DNA from: Flavobacterium caeni
GTDB taxonomy: Bacteria > Bacteroidota > Bacteroidia > Flavobacteriales > Flavobacteriaceae
Direction: 5' to 3'
Assembly: GCF_900101895.1 (NCBI RefSeq)
Contig: NZ_FMVF01000008.1
Location: forward strand, 106,304 to 170,303
DNA length: 64,000 nucleotides
Below the pieces are notes generated by a model, which was given only the letters and a program-made list of their open reading frames with translations, ran no database searches and was not told the origin of the DNA. Below, piece by piece: positions 56,419-64,000 of this stretch. How positions within the stretch are numbered: the stretch's first letter is position 1; each line of letters opens with the position of its first letter. Both the position numbers and the translations under genes were made by a program.

Positions 56419-56702
56419 TTTATATCTTGACCAAAGAAACTGAAAGTGATTTGGAGAAGATTTGGCTTTATACTTTTGAAAATTGGTCAATTGAACAAGC
56501 AGACAGATACTTAAATTTGTTACTGGACGAATTTGATTATTTGTGTTTAAGACCAAATTCAGGAATTGACCTCGGAAAAATCAGGAAAAATTATTGGCGT
56601 ACAAAAGTCAATTCGCATTTTGTCTTTTACAAAATAAAGAAAACCCAAATAGAAATAATAAGAGTGCTGCGCGAAATGATGGATGTTGAAAGTCATCTTT
56701 GA
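56415..56702 (+). CDS. ParE/RelE-family toxin
   Basis: A 95-residue toxin with TKETESDLEKIWLYTFENWSIEQADRYLNLL, RPNSGIDLGKIRKNYWRTKVNSHFVFYKI and a C-terminal IEIIRVLREMMDVESHL, which match the ParE fold (gyrase poison). It pairs with the ParD-like gene just upstream. Confidence 0.92.
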   Translation: MIYILTKETESDLEKIWLYTFENWSIEQADRYLNLLLDEFDYLCLRPNSGIDLGKIRKNYWRTKVNSHFVFYKIKKTQIEIIRVLREMMDVESHL

Positions 56703-56741
56703 AAGTGGCAACAGCGCACCCAATTGCCGCCCCACTCTTTT

Positions 56742-58451
56742 TTATTGCTTGACGAATTTAAAAGTTTCGACCTGATCCCCCATCGTAATCTTCAAAATAT
56801 ATACCCCACCCGCCAACGGTGCGATATCGATCTGGCCGTTTTTGCCGACGGTGCCGCTCGATTGGATTTGCCCCAACAGCGAATAAACCGCATAAGTCGC
56901 ATTTTCACTGGCTGTAACGTTCAAGATTCCCGAAGCGGGATTCGGGTACACCGAACCATGCGTCTTATCGTATTGCTCGACGGCCAGCTCGCAATTGCTT
57001 GAGCCGAACTTGGCGATAAAGAAATCGGTTTGGGGGCCATCATTGATCATGGGCGTGGCGCTGTTGACGTACAGGAAATGCTCGAAGCTGCCGCCCACGT
57101 AAAAGTTCCCGTGGAGGTCTTTGGTGACGGCGGTGCCGAAATCGGCGTAGCCGTCGTCGTCGGCCAGCGTTTCCAATGCGATTATTTCACCTGTGGCTGG
57201 ATTGAAACGCGTCATGAAAACATCATAGCCTGTGTTGTCAGGGACAGATAAGCTGTGGCCGCCCCAATTGAAATTTCCGGCGAAGCCGCCCGTTGCTGCA
57301 CCTTCGGAAATGGCTGCCGCATAGGTTCCCGCGGTGGTGGATGAATTGGAGCCCCAAATGACATCGCCGTTTGCATTTGTTTTGATCACGAATGGAAAAT
57401 TACTGTTGTTTGTTGAATTGAAAGTATAGGTGCCAAAAGCCATACCGTTACCAGTTCCCCCACTTAAATAGATGTCGCCCGCTTCATTGATATGGATATC
57501 GGTAAAGCCTGTGCCGCGGTTCATATTTTGTGAGCTTTCTTTTTTCCAGAGGAAATTGCCATTGCTGTCGTAGGCAACGAGATACATATCGTTGTTTACA
57601 GGTTCGCCGTTAAAATTCATGCCCCAGCCAGCTTGGGTAATGATATACCCGGCGAAATATATGGTACCTTGATCGTGGTTTACCGCCATTTTCGTTACGG
57701 TTTCGGACGGACCACTCGGGGCCAAGCTGATTTGAACGCCGTCCTCAAAATTTCCTTGTCCATTGTATTTTAGAACGTGGTAAGACGATGCTGATCCCGA
57801 GACTAAATAAGCGCCATCCGCATAACTTCCGGGGTATAATCTAGTGAACCAATAGCTGTTTCCATCTTGATCCGTACTCAAGCCAAGTGACTGACATTGT
57901 AAGTTTCCTGCTAACGAAATATCCTCAGGCTGCGGCATTCTTATCCATTGCATCTGCCCATTGGTGTCATATTTAATTATATACAATCCGCGTTTAAAAG
58001 TATTCACGTTGGAAGCAGACTGCTCTAAAACCAAATCTTCATCGAAATGGACGGGCGGTGAACCTGTTGAGGTTACAATTACTCGCCCTGAAACGAAGAC
58101 GTTGCCTTCAGAATCAATCTGTAACCCATTAAATGAGTCATTATATTGCCCACCAATGATTTTGGACCAACGATAGGTCCCGTCACACGCAAAGCTTACT
58201 AACGCATGGTCAATTGTGCCTCCATTTCCATAACCAATTTTTGGGTGCCCGTCAACATCAAGATTGGCCGTAGAGACAGGACAAATAGCGTATACATTTC
58301 CTTGCGAGTCAACTTTTATTGTTCGGACTGTTTCAATCCAATTCAAATCGCTGATGGCTTGATCCCCGCCCCCGCGTTTGCCCCACTGCCAGGATTGGGC
58401 GTTACATAACATCGAAACCAAAAAAACGAGCAGGAGTAATGGCTTTTTCAT
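56742..58451 (-). CDS. T9SS-exported SBBP-like beta-propeller protein (copy A)
   Basis: A 569-residue protein with a signal peptide (residues 1-18, ending LCNAQ). It contains repeated propeller-type blades typical of SBBP proteins (GNVYAICPVSTANLDVDG; GNFYVGGSFEHFLYVNS) and ends with a T9SS type A sorting domain (GSVYPNPASGILNVTASEN ... ILKITMGDQVETFKFVKQ). A second, very similar gene lies at 59824-61530. The 3' ~450 bp of the two genes are almost identical at DNA level, while the middle parts differ much more. Confidence 0.88.
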   Translation of the reverse strand: MKKPLLLLVFLVSMLCNAQSWQWGKRGGGDQAISDLNWIETVRTIKVDSQGNVYAICPVSTANLDVDGHPKIGYGNGGTIDHALVSFACDGTYRWSKIIGGQYNDSFNGLQIDSEGNVFVSGRVIVTSTGSPPVHFDEDLVLEQSASNVNTFKRGLYIIKYDTNGQMQWIRMPQPEDISLAGNLQCQSLGLSTDQDGNSYWFTRLYPGSYADGAYLVSGSASSYHVLKYNGQGNFEDGVQISLAPSGPSETVTKMAVNHDQGTIYFAGYIITQAGWGMNFNGEPVNNDMYLVAYDSNGNFLWKKESSQNMNRGTGFTDIHINEAGDIYLSGGTGNGMAFGTYTFNSTNNSNFPFVIKTNANGDVIWGSNSSTTAGTYAAAISEGAATGGFAGNFNWGGHSLSVPDNTGYDVFMTRFNPATGEIIALETLADDDGYADFGTAVTKDLHGNFYVGGSFEHFLYVNSATPMINDGPQTDFFIAKFGSSNCELAVEQYDKTHGSVYPNPASGILNVTASENATYAVYSLLGQIQSSGTVGKNGQIDIAPLAGGVYILKITMGDQVETFKFVKQ

Positions 58452-58607
58452 GGGCTGTACAAATGGGATTACGGATGTAATTTACTAAAAAACAATCGGG
58501 TATCGAAAAACCCTATGCTGATGTAAAAGTTTGAAAAGCCGGTGCGTCAAAAATGTACCGCTTTTAAATGGTTGACGAAGGTATATATGGAAACCTACGT
58601 GGCATTT

Positions 58608-58922
58608 AGCCCCGCCTGTATGGACCGAAAATACTGCTGTAGTTTTGAAATTCCGCTTTTCGCTGCATTCTGTGGCAAATTTTCTGTGGCAATTTTTTTT
58701 GCCACAGATTTTTTACAACAGGTTTTTGCCGTTAGGTTTGTTTGCCGTCGGTAGGGAATTTTTTTGAGAAAAATGTATAGATTTTCTACAAAAAAGGTAT
58801 CAAAGAATTTCGTAATTTCCAACCAATAGGGCAGGGGGAATAGGGTTTACCCCTAAGCAATGGAATTGACAAAACGATATAGAAAATCTGTAGTTTTTGT
58901 TAAAGTTGGGGGGTGTGATTTG
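58608..58922. repeat. diverged repeat, copy 2 (longest)
   Basis: The right part (58734-58922) matches copy 1 (54961-55144). The left part (58608-58760) matches copy 3 (62188-62357), sharing GAAAATACTG, TTTTGAA, a TGTGGCAA/TTGTGAAA hairpin zone and the GTTTGTTTGCCGTCGG stretch. It lies upstream of T9SS gene copy A (start 58451). Confidence 0.7.
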
Positions 58923-59293
58923 CTGCGTAGATACAAAGCTAGCGCTTTGAAGATGAAAACGGCCCAAAATGGTTGGAGGTTGAAGAAAAGGGTAGGGATT
59001 GGTGCGAATGGGATTACCTTCGTTGATCCCACAGACCTCTGGTATGAAAATAAGCAGGCTTTAAATAAGAAAAGCGAGCTTCATGATTTAACTGGAGATA
59101 AGACGAATGGGATTTGCTGCGCACATCCCAAAGCTAACGCTTTGAAAATGAAAACGGCCTAAAATCATTAAAGCGAGCTTTATGATTTAATTGGAGATAA
59201 GACGAATGGGATTTGCTGCGCACATCCCACAGACCTCCGGTCTGAAAATAAAAACAGCCTAAAAATATTAAAGCGAGCTTTACATTTTTAGGC
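58914..59293. repeat. tandem array of ~100-bp units with alternating hairpins
   Basis: About four units. AAGCGAGCTT recurs at 59072, 59171 and 59271 (spacing 99-100), with GACGAATGGGATTTGCTGCG and CACATCCCA in each. Units alternate between a hairpin CAAAGC-TAAC-GCTTTG (type A) and CAGACC-TCC-GGTCTG (type B), so pairing is preserved although the stems differ. The last unit closes with GCCTAAAAAT/ATTTTTAGGC (59258-59293). There is no coding content. Confidence 0.78.
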
Positions 59294-59560
59294 TTATTTT
59301 TATTTATTCGTGACGATGATGGGATTCGAACTATAATTGCCATCCCTTATCTATCAAGCTTTTGCAGAATCGCTAATTCCAAGTACCCCGAATTGTACCC
59401 CTATCAGATAAATTCGGCTTTGCCTTTTGATATTCAAATATACAAAATCTGGATGGAAGATCGATACTTTAGGCAGAAACTATGCTTTTATTTGTACTTG
59501 CTAATGGACTGGTTTTGCATGTCTTCGAGTAGGCTACAGACGCGAATCTGTTGACCGACC
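59294..59560. other. intergenic stretch, possible att-site remnant
   Basis: No gene is seen. On the minus strand a GTTCGAATCCC segment (about 59323-59333) resembles a tRNA T-loop but has no matching cloverleaf. It may be a leftover of an integrated element; the support is weak. Confidence 0.3.
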
Positions 59561-59761
59561 CTACAACATACTGCGCAACACTTCGTCTATGGGGAGGCCG
59601 GTGTATTTGCAAAATTCTTCGATTGACACGTACTGATGGTTCTCTTTCTTCAGGTGTGTCTTGATCTTGATCAAATACCGCCGTGCCTGGGTATATTCCT
59701 TGCCCATGATGCGTTGAACGTCTTTCGGGTACATGCATACTCTTGTAATGCCGTGTCCCAT
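59561..59761 (-). CDS. small helical protein, possibly excisionase/HTH-like
   Basis: A 66-residue protein. The stretch YPKDVQRIMGKEYTQARRYLIKIKTHLKKENHQYVSIEEFCKYTGLPIDEVLRSML looks like a small conserved helix-turn-helix-type protein seen near mobile DNA in Flavobacteriia. The overall charge is basic. Alternative starts nearer to MYPKDVQ are possible. It stands alone between the tandem repeat array and T9SS copy B, in agreement with a remnant of an integrated element. Confidence 0.5.
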   Translation of the reverse strand: MGHGITRVCMYPKDVQRIMGKEYTQARRYLIKIKTHLKKENHQYVSIEEFCKYTGLPIDEVLRSML

Positions 59762-59823
59762 AGAATTGTTGGTACATTAACCATGGCTTTGCCGTACCGA
59801 TGCCATATATAACTTGTACTGTT

Positions 59824-61530
59824 TTACTGTTTTATAAATTTAAAAGTTTCAACCTGATCCCCCATCGTAATCTTCAAAATATATACCCCACCCGCCAACG
59901 GTGCGATATCGATTTGGCCGTTTTTGCCGACGGTGCCGCTCGATTGGATTTGCCCCAACAGCGAATAAACCACATAAGCCGCATTTTCGCGGTCTGTAAC
60001 ATTCAGGATTCCCGATGCGGGGTTGGGGTAGACCGAACCATGCGCCTTCTCGTATTGCTCGACGGCCAGCTCGCAATTGCTTGAGCCGAACTTGGCGATA
60101 AAGAAATCGGTTTGCGGCCCATCGTTGATCATGGGCGTTGGGCTGTTGACGTACAGGAAATGCTCGAAGCTGCCGCCCACGTAAAAATTGCCGTGGAGGT
60201 CTTTGGTGACGGCGGTGCCGAAATCGGAATAGCCATCGTCGTCAAGTAATGTGTCTATGGCTGTTACTTCGCCTGTTGCGGGGTTAAACCTTGTCATGAA
60301 TACATCGTATCCCGTGTTTGGTTCAGAGGCAACCGTAATGCCGTTCCAGGTCATTGAACCGAACCCACCTACTACGGCGCCTTCGGTAACGCCCGCCGCA
60401 TAGCTCGTGGCTAATGTTGAGGCATTTGTTCCCCATATTAAGCCTCCATTTGCGTTGGTTTTAATCACAAATGGGAAATTGTGAGGTTGGCCGGAGGCAA
60501 AGGTATAGGTGTCAAAGGCCATACCGTTACCAGTTCCCCCGCTTAAATAGATGTCACCTGCTGCATTGATATGGATATCGGTAAAGCCTGTGCCACGGTT
60601 CAGATTTTGTGAGCTTTCTTTTTTCCATAAGAAGTTGCCATTGCTGTCATAAGCAACGAGGTACATGTCGTTGGTCACGGGCTCTCCGTTGAAACTTATC
60701 GCGCCACCCGATAGTGAATAAATGTAACCCGCAAAATATACTGTACCTGTGCTGTGGTTCACCTCCATTTTGACAGCAGTTTCCGACTGTGCATTTGGTG
60801 CTATACTGATCTGAATCCCGCCCTCAAAATTTCCTTCTCCATCATACTTCAAGATATGGTAGGACGATGTAGTTCCCGTTACAGCATAAGCGCCGTTTGC
60901 GTACAGTCCCGGCTGCAGTTTTGTAAACCAATAGCTATTGCCTTGATTGTCGGTGCTTAATCCCAACGATTGGCATTGCCCGTTTCCGGCCAGCGAAATG
61001 TCTTCTGGTTGGGGCATCTTCATCCACTGCATTTGTCCATTGGTGTCATATTTAATCAAGAACATTCCGCGTTTAAAGGTGTTTACGTTAGAAGGGGATT
61101 GTTCCAAAACCAAATCGTCGTCGAAATGTACTAATGATGATCCGGACGGGGTTGCAATGACCCTTCCTGAAACGAAAATATTATCTTGACTATCAATCTG
61201 CACTCCATCGATATAGTCATCATATTGACCACCGATCACTTTCGACCATCGGTAAGTACCGTCGCAACCAAAGCTCACTAGCGCAAAATCATAAGTATTT
61301 CCGTTACTGTATCCTGTTTTCGGATTTCCGTCGATATTTAAATTAGGGGTCGAAACTGGACAAATGGCATAAACATTCCCTTGCGAGTCGGTCTTGATCG
61401 AACGCACCCGCTCGGTCCAATTCAGGTCGCCTATGGCTTGATCCCCGCCCCCGCGTTTGCCCCACTGCCATGATTGGGCACCCAAATGGCAGGAAAGTAT
61501 TGAAAAGAGTAATAGATAGATTGTTTTCAT
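59824..61530 (-). CDS. T9SS-exported SBBP-like beta-propeller protein (copy B)
   Basis: A 568-residue paralogue of copy A with the same plan: a signal peptide (residues 1-18, ending LGAQ), SWQWGKRGGGDQAI at the mature N-terminus, propeller blades, and a T9SS sorting domain ending TMGDQVETFKFIKQ. The start at 61530 is taken because the signal peptide begins there. The nearly identical 3' ends of the two copies suggest gene conversion or recent duplication. Likely a surface-exposed binding protein; the ligand is unknown. Confidence 0.88.
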   Translation of the reverse strand: MKTIYLLLFSILSCHLGAQSWQWGKRGGGDQAIGDLNWTERVRSIKTDSQGNVYAICPVSTPNLNIDGNPKTGYSNGNTYDFALVSFGCDGTYRWSKVIGGQYDDYIDGVQIDSQDNIFVSGRVIATPSGSSLVHFDDDLVLEQSPSNVNTFKRGMFLIKYDTNGQMQWMKMPQPEDISLAGNGQCQSLGLSTDNQGNSYWFTKLQPGLYANGAYAVTGTTSSYHILKYDGEGNFEGGIQISIAPNAQSETAVKMEVNHSTGTVYFAGYIYSLSGGAISFNGEPVTNDMYLVAYDSNGNFLWKKESSQNLNRGTGFTDIHINAAGDIYLSGGTGNGMAFDTYTFASGQPHNFPFVIKTNANGGLIWGTNASTLATSYAAGVTEGAVVGGFGSMTWNGITVASEPNTGYDVFMTRFNPATGEVTAIDTLLDDDGYSDFGTAVTKDLHGNFYVGGSFEHFLYVNSPTPMINDGPQTDFFIAKFGSSNCELAVEQYEKAHGSVYPNPASGILNVTDRENAAYVVYSLLGQIQSSGTVGKNGQIDIAPLAGGVYILKITMGDQVETFKFIKQ

Positions 61531-61577
61531 GTTTTTTATTATAAAAATACACATTTATTGTTTCAGTACGATGGTTG

Positions 61578-62245
61578 CTACTTCACGATTAGTTTTTGTT
61601 GTTGCAGCGTTTCTCCGTTTTCTTTCAGTAATACGACGTAGTATCCTGCAGGGAATCCGTTAATATCCAGCGGAACATTTCCGTTCGCATCGCGCACCTT
61701 TATTTGGAAAACTGGCCGTCCGACCAAATCGTATACCTCGATTTCACGGTTTGCAGCATTATTTTCGGTTTTGTATACGTATCGTATTTCGGTGCTTTGC
61801 GAAGCGGGATTGGGTACCACATTCAAGATGCCTTTTGTGTCGTTGGTTTGCATGGCGCTTGGGCTTTGCCCATATACTTTATTCGGATCCTTTTCGCACT
61901 CCAATGCAGGGAATTCCATTTGGATTTTTTGGGTACATAGGTTTTTGTGATCGGCGGTCTCTCCGTTAAAGGTGATGCCTAGGGTACCGCCAGCGAAAGG
62001 CCCGATGGGGTACAAAACGAACGTGAATTGTATAGGAGATCCAGGCACGGCGGTTGCAGGGATCAAGATTGTGGACGGAGACAACACACCCAGCCCTGCA
62101 TTGTTCGTGATGGTAATATACAGATCTGCACCCGATGTGTTTTCGAAATTGAGCTTGAACTCGTAGTGACAAATGCCATTTTCATCAAGCACCGGCCTGA
62201 TGCACTGAAAATACTGGTGTGTTTTGAAGTTGCACTTTTCACCGC
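61578..62245 (-). pseudogene. T9SS surface protein, 5'-truncated
   Basis: The frame encodes about 210 residues of a beta-rich domain (FKLNFENTSGADLYITITNNAG ... FAGGTLGITFNGETADHKNLC) plus a T9SS sorting domain (LNVVPNPASQSTEIRYVY ... TLQQQKLIVK). The open frame runs on to 62579 but through a repeat (62188-62357) and into a terminator and a tRNA-Leu, and contains no signal peptide, so the true 5' end is missing. It is probably a fragment left after a repeat-mediated event. An alternative is that an unrecognised N-terminus is used. Confidence 0.65.
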
Positions 62246-62357
62246 ATTTGTTGTGAAAAATCCGTTGTGAATATTTCACAACAGATTTTTCACAACGGAT
62301 TTTTGTCGTCGGGTTTTGTTTGTCATCGGGAATGATTTTTTTTGGAAAAAATGTACA
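62188..62357. repeat. diverged repeat, copy 3
   Basis: Matches the left part of copy 2 (58608-58760): GCACCGGCCTGATGCACTGA, GAAAATACTG, GTTTTGAAG, the hairpin zone around TTGTGAAAAATCCGTTGTGAA, and GGAATGATTTTTTTTGG in the place of GGGAATTTTTTTGAG. It covers the 5' side of the truncated T9SS gene. Confidence 0.65.
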
Positions 62358-62519
62358 GGTTTTTACTTTGTACAGTTCGCCCTTCGGGCTACTGTCTGCA
62401 AAAGAGTATTGGATAATCTTATAATTTCTTGCTGAGTAGGAAAGGCAACGGTAAGTAATGGGAGTAGGTTTACTGAAAAGAAGCGCTGGGCGTAATTTAA
62501 AGACAATCCGACGGCGCTG

Positions 62520-62558
62520 CAAAAAAACAAACCCCGCGAACTGGCGTTGCGGGGTTTT
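62520..62558 (-). terminator. terminator downstream of the tRNA genes
   Basis: On the minus strand AAACCCCGC / GCGGGGTTT stem with an 11-nt loop followed by GTTTTTTT, 15 nt after the tRNA-Leu 3' end. Confidence 0.85.
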
Positions 62559-62572
62559 GCGGATTTTTGTTG

Positions 62573-62654
62573 TGACCACGATCAGATTCGAACTGACACG
62601 TCTTGCGACACCACCCCCTCAAGATGGCGAGTCTACCAATTTCTCCACGTGGCC
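62573..62654 (-). tRNA. tRNA-Leu (GAG)
   Basis: An 82-nt class II tRNA. Acceptor GGCCACG pairs with CGTGGTC (one G-T). The D-loop has AAATTGGTAGAC. The anticodon stem CCATC/GGTGG encloses TTGAGGG, giving anticodon GAG. It has a long variable arm (TGTCGCAAGACG) and T-loop GTTCGAATC. The discriminator is A. CCA is not encoded. Confidence 0.92.
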
Positions 62655-62679
62655 TTAAAAAATGGGCTAAATGCCCATT

Positions 62680-62754
62680 GTGACCCGACTGGGGCTCGAA
62701 CCCAGGACCCCAACATTAAAAGTGTTGTGCTCTACCAACTGAGCTATCGAGTCA
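62680..62754 (-). tRNA. tRNA-Lys (TTT)
   Basis: A ~75-nt tRNA. Acceptor TGACTCG pairs with CGGGTCA. The D-arm is AGCTCAGTTGGTAGAGC, the anticodon stem CAACA/TGTTG encloses CTTTTAA (anticodon TTT) and the T-arm is CTGGGTTCGAGCCCCAG. It lies 25 nt upstream of tRNA-Leu on the same strand, so both are probably one transcript ending at 62520. Confidence 0.95.
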
Positions 62755-62822
62755 AAGCGCAAACCTCTAATGCGGGTGCAAATATAAGAGGTTATTATTT
62801 ATTTTTCAAACCTAATTTGGTT

Positions 62823-62830
62823 TAAATTTG
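62823..62830 (+). promoter_or_regulatory. -7 box of aroK
   Basis: TAAATTTG, 50 nt upstream of the aroK ATG. The -33 element is poor (TTT). Confidence 0.5.
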
Positions 62831-62880
62831 CCTTTTTTTGCGAATCGCCGTTAAGGCCTTAGTTTATAAGGATTTATTGC

Positions 62881-63399
62881 ATGGATAAAATCATTTTGCT
62901 CGGATACATGGGTTCAGGAAAGACACAAACGGCGCAGGCCTTGTCGCGTGCGATTGGTTGGCCCGTCCTCGATTTGGACGACGTGATCCAACGGCATACC
63001 CAAATGACCATCGCGCAAATCTTCGAAACCCAAGGCGAGATCAAGTTCAGGAAACTGGAACACGACTTGCTTGCGGGCCTGATGCAAGACCAGGAAAAAG
63101 CCATCATCAGCCTGGGCGGCGGCACGCCCTGTTATGCGAACAACCACGTGTGGCTCACCAAGCCGGGCGTAGTATCGGTATACCTCAAGACGTCGATCGA
63201 TACACTTTTTAACCGGTTGTGGCCCGAGCGGCACCACAGGCCGTTGATCGCCCAACTGGACGAAGCCGAAATGAAGGAGTTCATCGCCAAAAGCCTATTC
63301 GAGCGCAGTTTTTACTACAACCACGCCACGCACAAAATCGACACCGACGGTTTGTCGGTCGACCAAGTCGTCTCGAAAATCAAGGAAATTTTAGTTTAA
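62881..63399 (+). CDS. aroK: shikimate kinase
   Basis: A 172-residue P-loop kinase that phosphorylates shikimate at the 3-OH in aromatic amino acid synthesis. Walker A is LLGYMGSGKTQTAQ (residue 7). The substrate-binding Asp is in PVLDLDDVI, followed by FETQGEIKFRKLEHDLL and the GGGTPCY loop. The lid is PERHHRPLI. The length is normal. Its 3' end overlaps the convergent phosphoribosyltransferase gene by 9 bp. Confidence 0.95.
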   Translation: MDKIILLGYMGSGKTQTAQALSRAIGWPVLDLDDVIQRHTQMTIAQIFETQGEIKFRKLEHDLLAGLMQDQEKAIISLGGGTPCYANNHVWLTKPGVVSVYLKTSIDTLFNRLWPERHHRPLIAQLDEAEMKEFIAKSLFERSFYYNHATHKIDTDGLSVDQVVSKIKEILV

Positions 63400-63888
63400 G
63401 TAAGCGGCATCGCCCTTTTTGTCGAACACCACCTGTACGTGTTCCTGCAACGACGTGCTCAATGAAATGCCTTTAAAGTCGGCCTTGACGGGGTATTTTT
63501 TGTGGTTGCGGTCTACCAGTACGGCCGTCTTGAATTTGGTGAGCGGCACGTTCAGAAAGTGGCGTACGCCATAGATCAAGGTGGTGCCCGAATTGAGCAC
63601 GTCGTCTACCAAAACCAAGCCCTTGTTGGTGTAATCGTCGGGCTTGAGCGACGTAGTGATGGGGTCGTGTGGCTGCTGTTTGTTGATCGTGACTTCGCAC
63701 AACTCGACTTTCAAATCCGAAATCTGCCCGAGCGTTTTTGCGATCTTCTGCGCCAATACATAGCCGTTGCCCGCGATGCCCGCAATGACGACGGTTTTTT
63801 CGTCTACAAACGTTTCATAAATCTGGTAGGCGATGCGTTTGATTTTGTGCTGGATCTCGTCGTGGTTCAGGATGGTGTTGGCGTTCAT
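63391..63888 (-). CDS. type I phosphoribosyltransferase (PyrR/Hpt-like)
   Basis: A 165-residue enzyme with the PRPP-binding motif LVLVDDVLNSGTTL (about residue 92) and an N-terminal hood EKTVVIAGIAGNGYVLAQKIA. The size and motif fit bifunctional PyrR-type or purine-salvage transferases; which base is used cannot be told. The window has carB but no visible PyrR-binding leader, so a salvage role is at least as likely. The stop overlaps the end of aroK. A simple-sequence tract lies just upstream of its ATG. Confidence 0.88.
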   Translation of the reverse strand: MNANTILNHDEIQHKIKRIAYQIYETFVDEKTVVIAGIAGNGYVLAQKIAKTLGQISDLKVELCEVTINKQQPHDPITTSLKPDDYTNKGLVLVDDVLNSGTTLIYGVRHFLNVPLTKFKTAVLVDRNHKKYPVKADFKGISLSTSLQEHVQVVFDKKGDAAYLN

Positions 63889-63896
63889 CGGGAAAG

Positions 63897-64000
63897 GGTT
63901 GGGATTTTGAATTTTGAATTTTGAATTTTGAATTTGGGATTTGGAATTTGGAATTTGGGATTTGGAATTTGGGATTTGGAATTTGGAATTTGGAATTTGG
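63897..64000. repeat. simple-sequence tract of GAATTTTG/GGAATTTG units
   Basis: Tandem units of 7-8 nt: four TTTTGAA-type units at about 63905-63932, then alternating GGGATTTG and GGAATTTG units up to the window edge. It lies 10 nt upstream of the phosphoribosyltransferase start, so unit-number changes could alter its promoter distance. The tract may continue beyond 64000. Confidence 0.8.

Noticed and set aside
58914..59293. CRISPR array
   Set aside because: Units are ~100 bp, contiguous and internally diverged, without unique spacers; no cas gene is present.
59316..59345. tRNA or tmRNA 3' end (GTTCGAATCCC on the minus strand)
   Set aside because: Only the T-loop consensus is present. The T-stem does not pair and no acceptor partner, D-arm or anticodon arm can be built upstream.

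Overview
The window reads as chromosome of a Flavobacteriaceae bacterium (Bacteroidota, Flavobacterium-like, moderate G+C). The evidence is type IX secretion (T9SS) C-terminal sorting domains on several surface proteins, many promoters of the Bacteroidota form TTG-N18..20-TAnnTTTG, few visible Shine-Dalgarno sites, a CarB without the C-terminal allosteric domain, and a flavobacterial-type zeaxanthin gene set.

Layout. 0-3.5 kb: hydrolase, lytic transglycosylase, half-size TauE/SafE permease, redoxin-like and TPR membrane proteins. 3.6-4.5 kb: a gene-free, highly structured inverted-repeat element. 4.5-7.9 kb: rpmH and carB. 7.9-22 kb: T9SS proteins, an ArsR regulator with SRPBCC proteins (one frameshifted), YceI/cytochrome/beta-barrel genes, a diheme cytochrome, rmuC and a DUF4476 protein. 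22-26.9 kb: MATE pump, pseudouridine synthase, trmL, a large methyltransferase. 26.9-33 kb: a vitamin B12 uptake locus, with a btuFCD-like ABC operon divergent from a cobalamin riboswitch, a BtuB-like TonB receptor and a BtuG-like propeller lipoprotein. 33-36.8 kb: S41 peptidase, then an ECF sigma operon with two DUF4252 proteins. 37.2-43.2 kb: fasciclin protein and crtY, a CarH-like B12-binding MerR regulator, crtI, crtB and crtZ. 43.3-54.6 kb: a small ArsR unit, then an apparently undescribed two-component regulon. 54.6-62.8 kb: an accessory zone with an IS3 remnant, two toxin-antitoxin pairs, two near-duplicate T9SS proteins, several repeat families, a truncated T9SS gene and two tRNAs. 62.9-64 kb: aroK, a phosphoribosyltransferase and a short simple-sequence tract.

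The most interesting part is 43.9-54.6 kb. A lipoprotein-TPR histidine kinase and a LuxR-type response regulator sit among four promoters. Each has a TTTACAC...GTGTAA-type palindrome starting exactly 39 nt upstream of a TAnnTTTG -7 box, which is what a class II activator site would look like. The promoters drive (1) a proline-rich lipoprotein and probably the kinase, (2) a secreted protein with a CxxGxGFCA motif, (3) a 70-residue Cys/Thr-tailed peptide followed by an attenuator-like hairpin and then an LpxL-like acyltransferase fused to a PqqD-like RRE domain, an S41B peptidase and a BCS1-like AAA ATPase, and (4) three further small or secreted proteins, one of them a paralogue of (2). I infer a dedicated, environmentally triggered peptide-modification and secretion system, possibly a lipidated RiPP. 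The function is not demonstrated.

A second theme is cobalamin. B12 import (riboswitch, BtuB, BtuG-like, BtuFCD-like) lies about 10 kb from a CarH-like regulator that keeps the B12-binding motifs and sits inside the carotenoid cluster, so B12 supply and light-controlled pigment may be physiologically coupled.
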